DNA from: Datura wrightii
Taxonomy: Eukaryota > Streptophyta > Magnoliopsida > Solanales > Solanaceae
Reading direction: 5' to 3'
DNA length: 64,000 nt
Assembly (NCBI GenBank): GCA_035772735.1
Contig: JASDFA010000019.1
Coordinates: forward strand, 73,012,001-73,076,000
Shown here: piece by piece, positions 20,054-32,557 of the stretch
Layout of the letters: the number at the start of each line of letters is the position of its first letter
Numbering within the stretch: position 1 is the stretch's first letter
Made by a program: the position numbers and the translations under genes
Notes under the pieces: model-generated
What the model saw: the letters and a program-made list of their open reading frames with translations, nothing else
What the model was told of the DNA's origin: nothing
Database searches by the model: none

Positions 20054-20690
20054 CGCCTCTATCTTTTATTTGTCTACCTGCACACCCTCACTAGAAACCA
20101 CATGACCCAAGAATGCCACAGAATTCAACCAAAACTCACACTTGCTAAATTTTGCGTACAATTGATGATACTTCAAAGCTACAACACCACCCTCAAATGA
20201 GTGGCATGCTCCTCTTTGCTCTGAGAGTATATAAGGATGTCATATATGAACACAATAAATGTCTAGATATGGCTTGAACACCCTATTCATCATGTCCATA
20301 AAATTTGCAGGAGCATTCGTTAGTCCAAAAGATATAGCTAATAACTCATAGTGACCATGCGGAGTTCTGAAGGCTTTTTTCGAAATGTCGCTCTCCCAAA
20401 CACGGAGCTGATGGTATCCGGACCTGAGATCTATCTTGGAAAAGCACTTTACATCGTGAAGCTAGTAAAACAAATTATCAATACTGGGGAGAGGATACCT
20501 GTTCTTGATGGTGACTATGTTTAATTGTCAATAGTCAAGTCACATCCAAAGGGAACCATCCTTCTTTTGGACAAATAAAACTGTTGCACCCCATGGAGAC
20601 TTACTAGGTCTGATAAAACCCTTTCATAGAAGGTCCTTAAACTAATCTTTCAACTCCTTTAGCTCAGCTAGAGCTATTCTATAAGGAGGA
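20054..20690 (-). pseudogene. E3 reverse transcriptase remnant, catalytic box damaged
   Basis: RT blocks are readable in pieces on the minus strand (a DGSLW block, LLAIS in place of MSFGL near 20330, NAPANFMDMMN, SVAFLGHVVSSEG). The active-site box around 20235-20250 reads FIYD rather than FIDD, so the first Asp is Tyr. Several stops and frameshifts. Confidence 0.8.
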
Positions 20691-20857
20691 ATAGATATAG
20701 GCTGCGTGTCGGGTAGGAGGTCAATACCAAAATCGATTTCCCTCTCGGGAGGAATACCCGGTAGATCATCTGGGAAGACTTCTGGATACTCACATACCAC
20801 TGGAACTGACTGAATAGTCGGGGTCTCGAACGTGGCATTCTTAACCCTAACTAGATG

Positions 20858-21270
20858 TTAGACACAACCTTTGGAAATCATATTTCTGGCCTTAAAATAA
20901 GAAATGAAAGGACTTATAGGCACAGCTGAACTTCCCTTCCACTCTAAGAATAGATCACTCAGAAATTTGAACTCTACTACATGGGTTCTACAATTAACAG
21001 AGGCATAACATGCAAATAGTAAATCAATGTCGAGGATAACATCGTAATCAGTCATGGATAGCTCTGCTAAATCTGCTGAGGTGACTTTCTGACGGACTGT
21101 GACACGGCAACTTTTATATACCCGTCTAGCTACGACTGAATCACCCACTGGAGTAGAGACTGAGAAGGGTTCTGACATGATCTTGGGACTGTCTCTGAAA
21201 ATACTAGCTACAAGGTTTCACAAAAGATAAGGTAGCCCCTGTATCTAACAAAGCATAAACATCAAGGTGA
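20858..21270 (-). pseudogene. E3 aspartic protease remnant
   Basis: The active site at 21227-21265 reads LDTGATLSFVKP, an intact DTGA retropepsin signature. The frame then breaks and resumes in 20858-21178 with PFSVSTPVGDSVVARRVY, VTSADLAEL and YDVILDID, the normal C-terminal half (usually DVILGMD). Confidence 0.82.
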
Positions 21271-21399
21271 AAAACTCATAACATACCAGTAACCACATCG
21301 GGGGAAGTCTCCTGCTCCTGATGGGATGCAAGGGCACAAAATGTATTCTAGCACTGACCGCCAGCTGAACTAGTCGAAGCACCCTATTGGGATGGACGT

Positions 21400-22512
21400 G
21401 CCACTGGAGCTGCTGAACTAGCATCTAGTATACGAGCTCCACCACCCTTTATCTGGCTGAAGGGCAATCCCTGAGTCTATGTCCGGGTTTGCCACACCCG
21501 AAACAAGCGTCCGAGCCAACTAAACACCTCCCTAGGTGATTCTTGCCACACTTTGCATAGGTTGGGAAGGTGCGCTCTATCTACCTTCTACCATGGCCCC
21601 TCGAATCTGTAGCTCTGCTCTTTTGACCACCTCATGGTTTGGATGGTGCACTAGATGATGATGGTGCTGGAGCAAAAGGCCTGTGATGAGACCTTTGATG
21701 AGACTGTTGGCGATGTCGACCCCTCGATCTAGGCTGAGAAGTACAATAATTGTCTATACTGGCCCTATTGGCCTCTCTCTGCCTCTGATAAACTACCTCC
21801 ATCTACTGGGCATGTAATACTATGCAGGGAAAATCCATGTCCTGATGCAGCATGGTGATCCAACAATTCTTATCCAGGAAGTCCGCCACTCTATGTACAA
21901 ATCGGCTCATCCAAGCCCTCTGGTCTTCCACTAACTCTGGCGCATACTTGGATAAGCGGGTGAACTCCACAGCATACTCCTTAACCAACATGTCACGTTG
22001 CTTTAGATTTACAAACTCAGCCGCCTTCAGTTCCCTCATCTGATAAGGGAAGAACCGATCTAGAAAGGCAGCATGAAACTCTTCCCAACTGATAGGGCCT
22101 GCTCCCACTACCCTACTATCTTTCGATTGTTTAATCCAAATATGTGCCCCCCTTTCACGCACTCCCCATTAGCCACCCCCATGACCTGGGCGATTTTCAG
22201 AATCTCATCAATGAATTCATACGGGTCCTCATCTACTTTTTGCCCAAGGAACTCTAGTGTGTTCATTCTCAGAAAATATCTGAAACGAGTCGCCGCTACA
22301 TTCCCGTTCTAAGAGAGATGTGCCACCACCTGTTGAGTGACCTGGGTGGTCAAGGCCTATGCTAGTATCTGTATGGTTGCCCTGAATTCAGCGTGGGCAG
22401 CCGGCTCTGGTTCATGCTCCTCATGGGCTGGTGGAGCCTGATAGTGCCGCTCTCCGTTGCCGTTGTCGTGGATGTTCCCATTTCTCCTTACATTTACTGG
22501 ACTTGGAGGCAT
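21400..22512 (-). pseudogene. E3 gag remnant with zinc knuckles
   Basis: A likely start ATG lies at 22512 (MPPSPVNVRRNG). The capsid block in 21803-22162 reads SWEEFHAAFLDRFFPYQMRE, LKAAEFVNLKQRDMLVKEYA and EFTRLSKYAPELV, typical of retrotransposon gag. Near 21480-21590 the nucleocapsid has KCGKNHLGRCLVGSDACF and GCGKPGHRLRDCP, giving one full CCHC knuckle. One stop near 22165 and a few others. Confidence 0.85.
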
Positions 22513-22705
22513 GATTCTTCAAATGTGTATATCACAAGTTAGAAGGATAGATAGGCCTTCCATTGCATGACATCAGATTATGAAACAAGGGAACATTTTC
22601 TAAACGTTTCGTAGCCTCTTCGTCATAAAAGTGGTGCGCTTCACACCCATGAAAATGACTCTACTTAACGTGGAATTCGTAGACCCTAGGACACTTCAAA
22701 CCTAT

Positions 22706-22718
22706 GGCTCTGATACCA
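22706..22718 (-). other. E3 primer binding site (initiator Met)
   Basis: Minus strand TGGTATCAGAGCC, an exact plant iMet primer site, four bases from the LTR terminus. Confidence 0.92.
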
Positions 22719-22722
22719 AGTT

Positions 22723-23983
22723 TGTCACAACCCGAACATAGGCCCGAATCGAGACACGGGACAAGAAACCTTGAGGGATTCCGAGTCACCCTATGGCATA
22801 AACATTCAACTAACTCAATCAATAAAAGGGGAAGGTTCAACATACATAATATAGTGGAAGTCTAAACATGGAATAAGATCTTAAATACATTAGATGCATT
22901 TAAGGATAAATATAAACTATGTCCGAGAAAGCCTCTATTACTTGATGAGTTGATGGGACAAGACCCCAACTATATCTCTAAAAGTGAAACTTAAAAACAT
23001 CAACATATCTGAATCCAAAAGGAGCCCTCGACAGATAAGGACTCACCAATAGATACTGATCTTATTCCAAAAGCTTGCTAAGGTCGAGGCTGAATTTGAG
23101 TGCCCGAGCCTGTATCATGACACGATACATCAAAGAGTATGCAGTCAGTACATGAAATGTGCTGAGTATGCAAGGTAAGTAAAATGTACGTTTATAATAC
23201 ATAAAAGTGCGTAAGAGTAGGACAACATGATCATAGCATAAATATCATAATGTTACATAAGGATCAAGGTTTCAAAACACTCGTAAATCATTCTTAATCA
23301 TACTCACGAGAGAAGAGTTGTATTAAACATTATTTGAGCCAAAGTATATAATCATAATCACACATAAATTATGAGAAACAGTGGGAGATTCTTATAACCA
23401 ATATGTAAACCTCTAGTCGAGAGGGTGTTTGTACCTTTCAAAGAGTAGAACCATGATGACGTGATATCACTCATGAAAGGCCCATTTGGGCAAAAAGAGG
23501 CCAGTCTCAAGGGAGGTCCCATCATGACCTACGGTGGCACGTAGTTTTGAGATTCGGGGCAAAAATTGGGCCCCGAACCTACTCGGTGTTAAATACTACT
23601 CCCAAAATATATATAGTGCTCATAGGATAACATAAATGAGATTCATGGTCTAGTTAAGTCATGATAATCATAAGTATGCTTTAAAATAGGTGAACTAGCC
23701 ATGAAAATAAGGCCCGTGAGTCAGCCGTAATCATAAATCACAAATCATGAAGTTCATGCATACTTGTAAAACATGTATATACTTCATCAGTCATAAATTC
23801 ATGATGAGCATTTGAATAAATCTACATCACAAATCATGATGGGTTAAAGAACACCAAAATCCAGGAAAATTCTTAACTCAATTTATCATAGAACATGCAT
23901 GATTGGGAATAATTTACTAGAAATTTAAATCAATACATTTATAATTGAATTAGTTGTAAAATCTACCCATGATTCATTGTATA
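22723..23983 (-). repeat. E3 5' LTR, first segment
   Basis: Begins TGTCACAACCC and follows 16581-17877. Cut at 23983 by E4. The likely remainder is 32558-32790. Confidence 0.88.
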
Positions 23984-24792
23984 TGTCATGCCCCAGAACT
24001 GGGGGGAGGGCGCGACTGGCTCCCCATACCCGACTGACTGGAAAGCCGGTTATATGACATCTGTAACTATAAAACTTAGGCCATCCAGGCCACCTGTCAT
24101 AATCAACTGAAGAATAACTGGACCCATAAGGTCTCAACAATACGGGGTAAACAATCAAAATGCAACCAAGGCAATTAGTGGGCTAAACCAAGAAACAATA
24201 AGCCGACGAGGGCACAAACTTAATAACATCGTACACACTAAGTCCACAAAGCCTCTAAAGAGTAAACTGACTGATGGTCGGAACAGGGCTCCAACCTACC
24301 CATAACCGCATCTCAAAACTCAAGCATAAATAACTACGCCCAAGCTCCAGGAAGAAAGGAGCATACCAACCATCTGTTGATCTCACGAACTGCTACTCAA
24401 ATGGCCATCCTTACCTCTACTTGCACCTGCGGCATGAACGCAGGTCCCCAAGCAAGGGGACATCAGTAGAATGAAATGTACTGGTATGTGAGGCTGAAAC
24501 TGTAACCATGAGATAACAATCCTGTAACAACTAACTTAGCACATAAACATATAAAGGATAAATATAACCTGGAACTCTACAACCTGTAATTGATATCAAC
24601 TTACTATATCATAACTAAAGTAAAGATAACTGAACCATGAATAAGGAATGGTAAAAATCTGGAATCCTGGAAACTGAAACCTGATAATAACTCTATAATG
24701 AGATAAAAATGCAATTAAGAATTGCACTAGAAAGAAAATATAACTGTAATGCCAACGACCAACCAACCGTAAATCCATTTATAAAATTCGTC

Positions 24793-25255
24793 CAGCAGGT
24801 GTACCACACTGGGGTAAAATAAAAATATCTCCAGCTGGTGTACCACACCGGGGTAAAATAAAAAGATCTTCAATCGATGTGCCATACCGAGGTAAAATAA
24901 AAATATCTCCAGCCGGTGTGTAATAGCGGGGTAAAATAAAAACATCTCCAGTCGATGTGCAATACTAGGGTAAAATAAAAACATCTCCAGCCGGTGTGCA
25001 ATACCGGGGTAAAATAAAAACATCTCCAGTCGGTGCAATACCGGGGTAAAATAAAAACATCTCAAGCCGGTGCAATACTGGGGTAAAATAAAAACATCTC
25101 CAGTCGGTGTGCCATACCGGGGTAAAACTAAAAATATCTCCTACCGATGTGCCATACCGGGGTAAAAAATAAAAATATCTCCAGCCGGTGTAATACCGGG
25201 GTAAAATAAAAACATCTCCAGCTAGTGTGCCATGTCGGGGTAAAAATAAAAATAT
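24793..25255. repeat. Minisatellite in E4 3' LTR, 12 units
   Basis: Twelve units of about 34-43 bases, each an ataccgggg-type half and an aaaataaaaacatctcc half. Units vary at the CCGG-containing part and by one or two A residues. The sister LTR also has 12 units. Confidence 0.9.
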
Positions 25256-27974
25256 TCTCAATCATAATCATTAATGGAGCCGATAAATCTTATATTGAGG
25301 CAATTTAACACATATAGCATTGAAATGACAAATGCTTAATCGGTGATCGTAATCGGTCTCTTTCGTAACATATAAATACAAGTGAGCACATATACCATGT
25401 AAAATTAGAAAATGTGCACATATATCACGTAAAGCTGTCAAATTATATACAAACATGTCAACTTAGTGACTCGACAGACCTTCAGGAGGTTTAGCCAACA
25501 TATGAATTTTAGAAGACTTACAAGCAATGTCCTATAGATAGTCTTATCAATTTAACGTATCGCTTGAGTAGAAGCACATAGATTCCTATTTCTATACAAT
25601 CCTTTGACATCTGGGGACTACATATATATACTGCCCACAAGGTGGTTCCTTTACATGTATCAACAGCTATGCCTGGAATTTCATTGCCAAACTTATCACG
25701 TCGATGAGCACATGAAGTTCTCAATTCATTTTCCTTATTTGCAGGAAAACATGGGACTTATAACTTGAAGCTTGGAGTTATTGTCATAACGCTTAACATA
25801 TAGGTAGAGCTGAGAGCTGAATTACAGACATACAACGTATGAGACTTCTATCTAACGTATAAACTCGTATTTAGTTAGATAAGTGACCTCCAGGTGACTT
25901 CCCGGGATTAGAAGTTCTAAGCTTAACTGATCATTTTCATAGGCTGCACTTATACTTACTTAGACATTAGGAACATTGGTACCTGGGAGAATCTCACCTC
26001 TGAATTTAGGAAATTCAATTGATAGCTCAACAAGAGCTAAATATAAAGATGCATGACTTGAATATAACTGAAAGAATTCAACTGTATGTTATAACATGAA
26101 AATCGTACACATTAAGACTTCTTACTAGGAAGACATATAAAGGCTTGAGTTCGTAGACTTGTATACAACATCAGATACTTGACCGAGACATTAGCATAAT
26201 TCTCAAAATATGATCTTTCAAAAACTTCTTAGATCAGCTAGCACATTTCAACATAAATTAGGGACATAAAGACATAACTTAAGGCTATGAGACTTGGAGC
26301 TTTATAACTTGGGAATTCGTGAGTAACTCTCTAAGTGATTCCTTATAGGTAAATAAAGTTATATACTCGTAATTCGGGTGATGTTGGATTAACTTACATA
26401 ACTTTGAAATTATCTGCGAAGCTTAAGAAAGCTTACATAATCATATGTGACTTAGAAGATCCTAGGATTACCCTTTTCAGACATGGTATAAAATTTCAAC
26501 ACTTAGAATAGATAACTTAACATAATCCTTTAGGGGTACAGCAGAGAGCTTCTCAACTTAAGTTACTATTTTGCAGACGTTCAACTCTAATTATTTCGTA
26601 GAAAGTTAACACTTTAGTGGTTATTCATCAACGTAACACATACTAAACATAAACAACTTAATTTATAACTCTTTTGCTAAACATCATTAGAACAGCTTTA
26701 ATCTTCCTAGTTGTTGCCTACCTCGTTCACAATCGTAACCCGTATCGTCTAATTTAACAATATTTAGCTCTACTTTCCTTATTCATCTTAACTTCGTTGC
26801 CAAAAATTATTCACTCTACAATCAAGTTTTTAACCTTGTGTTCACTATTCCATCAATTCTTATATACACTTACCTCTTTGCCTAATTGACAACTTAGCCA
26901 CCCTTTCCCAGTTAACATGTATCGATTTAGCTTATTTGCTACGTGCCGCTTGCTTAGCTTTAAAGAGGAAAAACATAAAATCTACTTTTTATCTTAATCA
27001 CTTTAAAACATAAACATATAGGAGGGATTAACAATATTATTAAAACGTCATTTCAATAAGCTCGTTTACTCTCAATCGGCTTAGCGTCATCTTCTTAGCT
27101 TAAGTTAAATTACATGTCATCGTCTTTGCATTTCGTATCAATTTCACTAAGTGACCAGATCTTAACATATATTCAACATCACATATACAGTATACTGAAA
27201 AGGACCAGCTCACGGTGCCCACGTTAAGGGGACTTCAGACTTGATTTAGAACTCCGGCAACAATTGTATAAAAATTGCGCCTTTCCCTTCATGTTTGTTC
27301 GCTTCAACCATTCTTAACAATTCAAGCTTTATGACAAGTAGTTCCAACCCTTTGGAAAGGATCACACATTCCTCAATATGATTTTAAGAACATAGGAATA
27401 TTGATCCTTTCAATAAGTTCTGTGTTTGAAAAACAAGGAAAGGGACGCCTTTACATACCTTGGAACGTCGACTCTAATTTTGCCGAAAATCTTCCCTTAA
27501 AGATTACTCCTTAAGGATCCTTCCAAGTCTAATTTACAAACCCAACAAGCAGCAACTTCACTTCCCCAAAGTTCTAGAAAAATTCGGCAGCAACATGCCA
27601 CAAAAACACACAAAGAAACACCAACACAATACTACAACATTCTCCAAGTTATAACCTCATAAACTTAAAGAAATCAGAAAGGGAATTACTTACCCTTTCT
27701 TAGAGATGTTATCAGCTAAAGTAGGAGTAAACTCCTACTGTTTCCTCTGCCTAGAATCATCTAAAAATGCAGCAATACCACAATCAACCACAAGACAACA
27801 AGTAATGACTTCCTTCCAAGGTTCTCTTTACAAAGCCCAAAAGAGATAAGAGTGAAGTTTCTTACCTGGGATATCTTTTTAGCATTGGATAGAGCTCTTA
27901 TTTCTGCGAATTTTGAAAAAACAATGAGGTGAAACAGAGTAGAAATGAGCTTTTTAGCTCAAAATTACTTCATA

Positions 27975-28085
27975 TAGGCAAGCTGGGCGGTGCCAGCGTG
28001 CGGCGCCCGGGCGACGTGCCCTCTCGCACGCGCGCGCGCCTGCTGCCTGCTTGTCTCGGCGCCCACGCGCATGGGTGCTTTTCTG
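27975..28085. repeat. GC-rich island in E4 3' LTR
   Basis: About 110 bases rich in G+C, with CGCACGCGCGCGCGCC, in otherwise AT-rich sequence. The other LTR lost this part. It could be a promoter-proximal block (inference). Confidence 0.55.
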
Positions 28086-28389
28086 GCTGACACTGCTGTC
28101 TTCAAACGAGCATAACTTTTTACTTCGAACTCTGATTGACGAGCGGTTTTTTTCAATGTAAACTAGACTAAAATATATTTCATTTGATAGTCTATAGGAC
28201 CTCTGAATCATTATATATTTGTAGATATGTCCATTTAAAGTTGACCCTTATTTACAAACTTCACATACTCTTCGCTTTTTCCTTTGCACAAGTTTCCCTC
28301 CTCACCTACAGACAACATACGACCCATAATTCCCTTAATATGACATATAACCATCAAACAATAATCAAAAAAAATTCTGGGGTGTAACA

Positions 28390-28407
28390 TCCTCCCCCCT
28401 TTAAAAT
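28390..28407 (-). other. E4 polypurine tract
   Basis: Minus strand ATTTTAAAGGGGGGAGGA, abutting the 3' LTR. Confidence 0.85.
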
Positions 28408-28423
28408 CATTCGTCCTCGAATG
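28408..28423 (-). other. E4 AGGA-loop hairpin
   Basis: Minus strand CATTCG-AGGA-CGAATG, a perfect 6-bp stem with the same loop as in E2, directly upstream of the purine tract. Confidence 0.75.
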
Positions 28424-29236
28424 AGGGTTATACCTCAGTAGTCGTAACTTTAGCCATAACATCTTTAACTTTTCCTTGCCTCGTATCATAAACATACATT
28501 CTATTTTTGTAAGCACATCCTCTTTGTATTGCCGCTTCTTATCAAACCGTACTTACTCAACTCCATCTATTTGTTTGAAGTATGATAGACATGATGTAGT
28601 ACCATAAAATCAGTAACTTTTCTAACCCTAAGCAAATTAATACACTATCATGGGAGTTATGATATACTCCAATACCACCTTTCCATTCATACCATTAGGA
28701 AATATCACAGAAAAAAAAATTAAAATCACAACTTAACCACTTAACATATAGAATCAGTGTCAAACCTGAAGTTGCTCTTTTACGTTTTCTGTTAATTGAA
28801 GGTACAGCAGGTGCTGAAGGATCAATAACTCTACATTCTCTTAGCTCTACCAAATCTGAAACAACAGGAGGGGCTGAATCCCCTCCCACAATAATTCTGA
28901 CTGGTACTTGGAGGAACTATGGTACGAGGAATAGGAAACTCACTTTGAGCCTCTAATCTATTTCTCGGATCGGCAGGAGGGCGATTAGGACCCTTTCAAA
29001 CATCAGGGCCAATAAATCTCTAGCAATTTGCCTTACTCCAGGCGAATTTTAAAACATAAGCACGATATAGATTTAACACACCTCTTACATCTTTTCTCTA
29101 TAGCACGATCTATTAATGAACAAAGTGAAAAACTCCTAAATGCCCTATAGCTTCCTGATTATAAGTATGGTGCACAACATACCTATAAGCAAGACTCTAC
29201 TAGACACATCTTGTGGACCCCCTAAGATACGACTTC
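28424..29236 (-). other. E4 internal region without recognisable genes
   Basis: About 810 bases. The only longer open frame (28695-28889, minus, 64 residues, with a basic NRKRKR stretch) resembles nothing I recognise. The last 90 bases before the primer site resemble the E1 leader (tatggtgcacaaca shared). Confidence 0.6.
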
Positions 29237-29248
29237 GCTCTGATACCA
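29237..29248 (-). other. E4 primer binding site (initiator Met)
   Basis: Minus strand TGGTATCAGAGC, exact, four bases from the LTR. Confidence 0.92.
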
Positions 29249-29252
29249 AGTC

Positions 29253-32200
29253 TGTCACGCCCCATAACTGGGGGGGAGAGCGCGACTAGCTCCCCATACC
29301 CGACTGACTGGAAAGCCGGCTATATGACATTTGTAACTATAACACTTCGGCCATCCAAGCTACCTGTCATAATCAACTGAAGAATAAACTAGACCCATAA
29401 GGTCTCAACAATACGGGGTAAATAATCGAAATGCAACCAAGGCAATTAGTGTACTAAACCAAGCAACAATAAGTCGATGAGGCCACAAACTGAATAACAC
29501 CATACAAACTAAGTCCACAAAGCCTCTAAAGAGTAAACTGACTGATGGTCGGAACAGGGCTCCGACCTACCCATAACCGCATCTCAAAACTCAAGCATAA
29601 ATAACTATGCCCTAGCTCCAGGAAGAAAGGAGCATACTAAGCATCTGTTGATCTCACGAATTGCTACTCAAATGGCCATCCTGACCTCTACCTGCACTTG
29701 CTGCACGAACATAGGTCCCCAAGCAAGGGGACGTCAGTGCGAATGAATGTACTGGCATGTGAGGCTGAAACTGTAACCATGAGATAACAATCCTGTAATA
29801 ACTAACTTAGCACATAAACATATAAAGTATAAATATAACCTGGAACTCTGCAACCTGTAATTGAAATCAACTTACTATATCATAACTAAACTCAAGATAA
29901 CTGAACCAGGAATATGGAATGGTAACAACCTGGAATCCTGGAAACTGAAACCTGATACTAACTCTATAATGAGATGAAAATGCAATTAAGAATTGCACAA
30001 GAAAGAAACTATAATTGTGATGCCAACGACCAACCAACTGTAAATCCATATTTAAAATTCGTCCAGCGGGTGTACCACACTGGGGTAAAATAAAAATATC
30101 TCCAGGCGGTGTAGCACACCGGGGTAAAATAAAAAGATCTCCAGCCGATGTGCCATATCGGGGTAAAATAAAAACATCTCTAGCCGGTGTGCAATACCGG
30201 GGTAAAATAAAAACATCTCCAGCCAGTGTGCAATATCGGGGTAAAATAAAAACATCTCCAGTCGTTGCAATACCGGGGTAAAATAAAAACATCTCCAGTC
30301 GGTGCAATACCGGGGTAAAATAAAAACATCTCCAGCCGGTGCAATACTGGGGTAAAATAAAAACATCTCCAGTTGGTGTGCCATACCGGGGTAAAAATAA
30401 AAATATCTCCTACCGGTGTGCCATACCGGGGTAAAAAATAAAAATATCTCTAGCCGGTGTAATACCGGGGTAAAACAAAAACATCTCCAGCTAGTGTGCC
30501 ATACCGGGGTAAAAATAAAAATATTCTCAATCATAATCATTAATGGAGCCGATAAAGCTTATACTGAGGCAATTTAACACATGTAGCATTGAAATGACAA
30601 ATGCTTAATCGGTGATCGTAATCGGTCTCTTTCGTAACATATAAATACAAGTGAGCACATATATCATGTAAAATTAGAAAATGTGCACATATATCACGTA
30701 AAGCTGTCAAATTATATACAAACATGATAACTCAGTGACTCGACAGACCTTCAGGAGGTTTAGCCAACATATAAATTTTAGAAGACTTACAAGCAATGTC
30801 CTAAAGATAGTCTTATCAATTTAACGTATCGCTTGAGTAGAAGCACATAGATTCCCATTTCTATACGATCCTTTGATATCTGGAGACTACATATATATAC
30901 TACCCACAGGGTGATTCCTTTACATGTATCGACAACTATGCCTGGAATTTCATTGCCAGACTTATCACGTTGATGAGCACATGCAGTTCTCAATCCATTT
31001 GCTTTATTTGCAGGAAAACATTGGACTTATAACTTGAAGCTTGGAGTTATTGTCATAACGCTTAACATATCATAGAGTTGAGAGTTGAATTACAAACATA
31101 CAACGTATGAAACTTCTGTCTAACATATAAACTCGTCTTTAGTTAGCTGAGTGACCTCCAGGTTACTTCCGGGGATCAGAAGTTCTAAGCTTAACTGATC
31201 ATTATCATAGCCTGCACTTGTACTTACTTAGACATTAGGAACATCGGTACCTGGGAGAATCTCTCCTCCGAATTTAGGAAATTCAACTGATAGCTCAACA
31301 AGAGCTAAACATAAAGATGCATGACTTGAATGTAACTGAAAGAATTCAACTGTATGTTATAACATGAAAATCTTACAACTTAAGACTTCTTACTGGGAAG
31401 ACATATAAAGACTTGAGTTCTTAGACTTGTATACAACATCAACTACTTGACCGAGACATTAGAATAATTCTCGAAATATGATCTCTCGAAACCTTCTTAG
31501 ATTAGCTAGCACATTTCATAATAAATTAGGGACGTAATGACATAACTTAAGGCTCTGAGACTTGGAGCTCTATCACTTGGGAACTCGTGAGTAACTCTCT
31601 AAGTGATGCCTTATAGGTAAATAAAGATATATAGTCATAATTCGGGTGATGCTGGATTAACTTACATAATTTTGCAATTTTCTGCGAAGCTTAAGAAAGC
31701 TTACATAATCATAAGTGACTTAGAAGATCCTAGGATTACCCTTTCTAGACATGGTAGAAAATTTCAACACTTAGAATAGATAACTTAACATAATCCTTTA
31801 GGGGTATAGAAGAGAGCTTCTCAACTTAAGTTACTATTTTGTAGACGTTCAACTCTAATTATTTCGTAGAAGGTTAACACTTTAGTGGTTATTCAAAAAC
31901 GTAACACATACTGAACATAAAAAACTTAATTTATAACTCTATTGCTAAACATCATTAGAACAGGGTTAATCTTCCTAGTTGTTGCCTACCTTGTTCACAA
32001 TCGTAACCCGTATCGTCTACTTTAACAATATTTAGCTTTACTTTCCTTATTCATCTTAACTTCTTTGCCAAAAATTATTCACTCTACATGCAAGTCTTTA
32101 CCCTCGTGTTCACTATTCCATAATTTCTTATATGCACTTACATGTTTTCCTAATTGACAACTTAGCCACGCTTTCCCCGTTAACATGTATCGATTTAGCT

Positions 32201-32557
32201 TATTTGCTACGTGCTGCTTGCTTAGCTTTAAAGAGGCAAAACACAAAATCTACTTTTTATCTTAAGCACTTTAAAACATACACATATAGGAGGGATTAAC
32301 AATATTATTAAAATGCCATTTCAATAAGCTCGTTTACCCTCAATCGGCTTAGCGTCATCTTCTTAGCTTAAGTTCAATTACGTGTCGTCATCTTAGTATT
32401 TCGTACCAATTTCACTAAGTGACCAGATATTAACATATATTCAATATCACATACACAGTATACTGAAAAGGACCAGCTCACGGTGCCCACGTTAAGGGGA
32501 CTTCAGACTTGATTTAGAACTCCGGCAACAATTGTATAAAAATTGCGCCTTTCCCTT
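29253..32557 (-). repeat. E4 5' LTR, truncated
   Basis: Matches 23984-27289 and stops inside the LTR after cctttccctt, where family B LTR sequence begins. About 1.1 kb, including the GTAACA end, is deleted. Confidence 0.88.
30063..30525. repeat. Minisatellite in E4 5' LTR, 12 units
   Basis: Same array as at 24793-25255, again with 12 units, showing the array was present before E4 inserted. Confidence 0.9.

Larger units (their letters stand above)
23984..28389 (-). repeat. E4 3' LTR, complete, 4406 bp
   Basis: Aligns end to end with 29253-32557 up to 27289. It contains a 12-unit minisatellite at 24793-25255 and a GC-rich stretch at 27980-28080. Many short open frames inside are repeat translations without family resemblance. 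Confidence 0.88.
23984..32557 (-). mobile_element. E4: family C element with 4.4-kb LTRs and no gag-pol
   Basis: LTR 23984-28389 (4406 bp, TGTCATGCCCC...GTAACA), internal 28390-29252 (863 bp) and LTR 29253-32557 (missing the last 1.1 kb). The internal part has a purine tract, a hairpin and an exact iMet primer site but no capsid, protease, RT or integrase blocks. The LTRs differ at about 5-7 % of sites where compared. Structurally a large retrotransposon derivative (LARD-like). An internal deletion of a coding element is the alternative. Confidence 0.85.

Noticed and set aside
24793..25255. CRISPR-like array of repeats and spacers
   Set aside because: The whole unit repeats with small changes; there are no unique spacers, and the context is a plant LTR.
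24727..25261. Overlapping open frames with repeated FLFYPGIAH-type protein
   Set aside because: They are translations of the LTR minisatellite, present in two frames and in both LTRs; no start context or family.
27954..28211. Arg/Ala-rich proteins on the minus strand
   Set aside because: Product of a CGCG-rich stretch inside an LTR; no resemblance to known families.
30052..30540. 162-residue repeat protein, same type
   Set aside because: Same minisatellite in the other E4 LTR.
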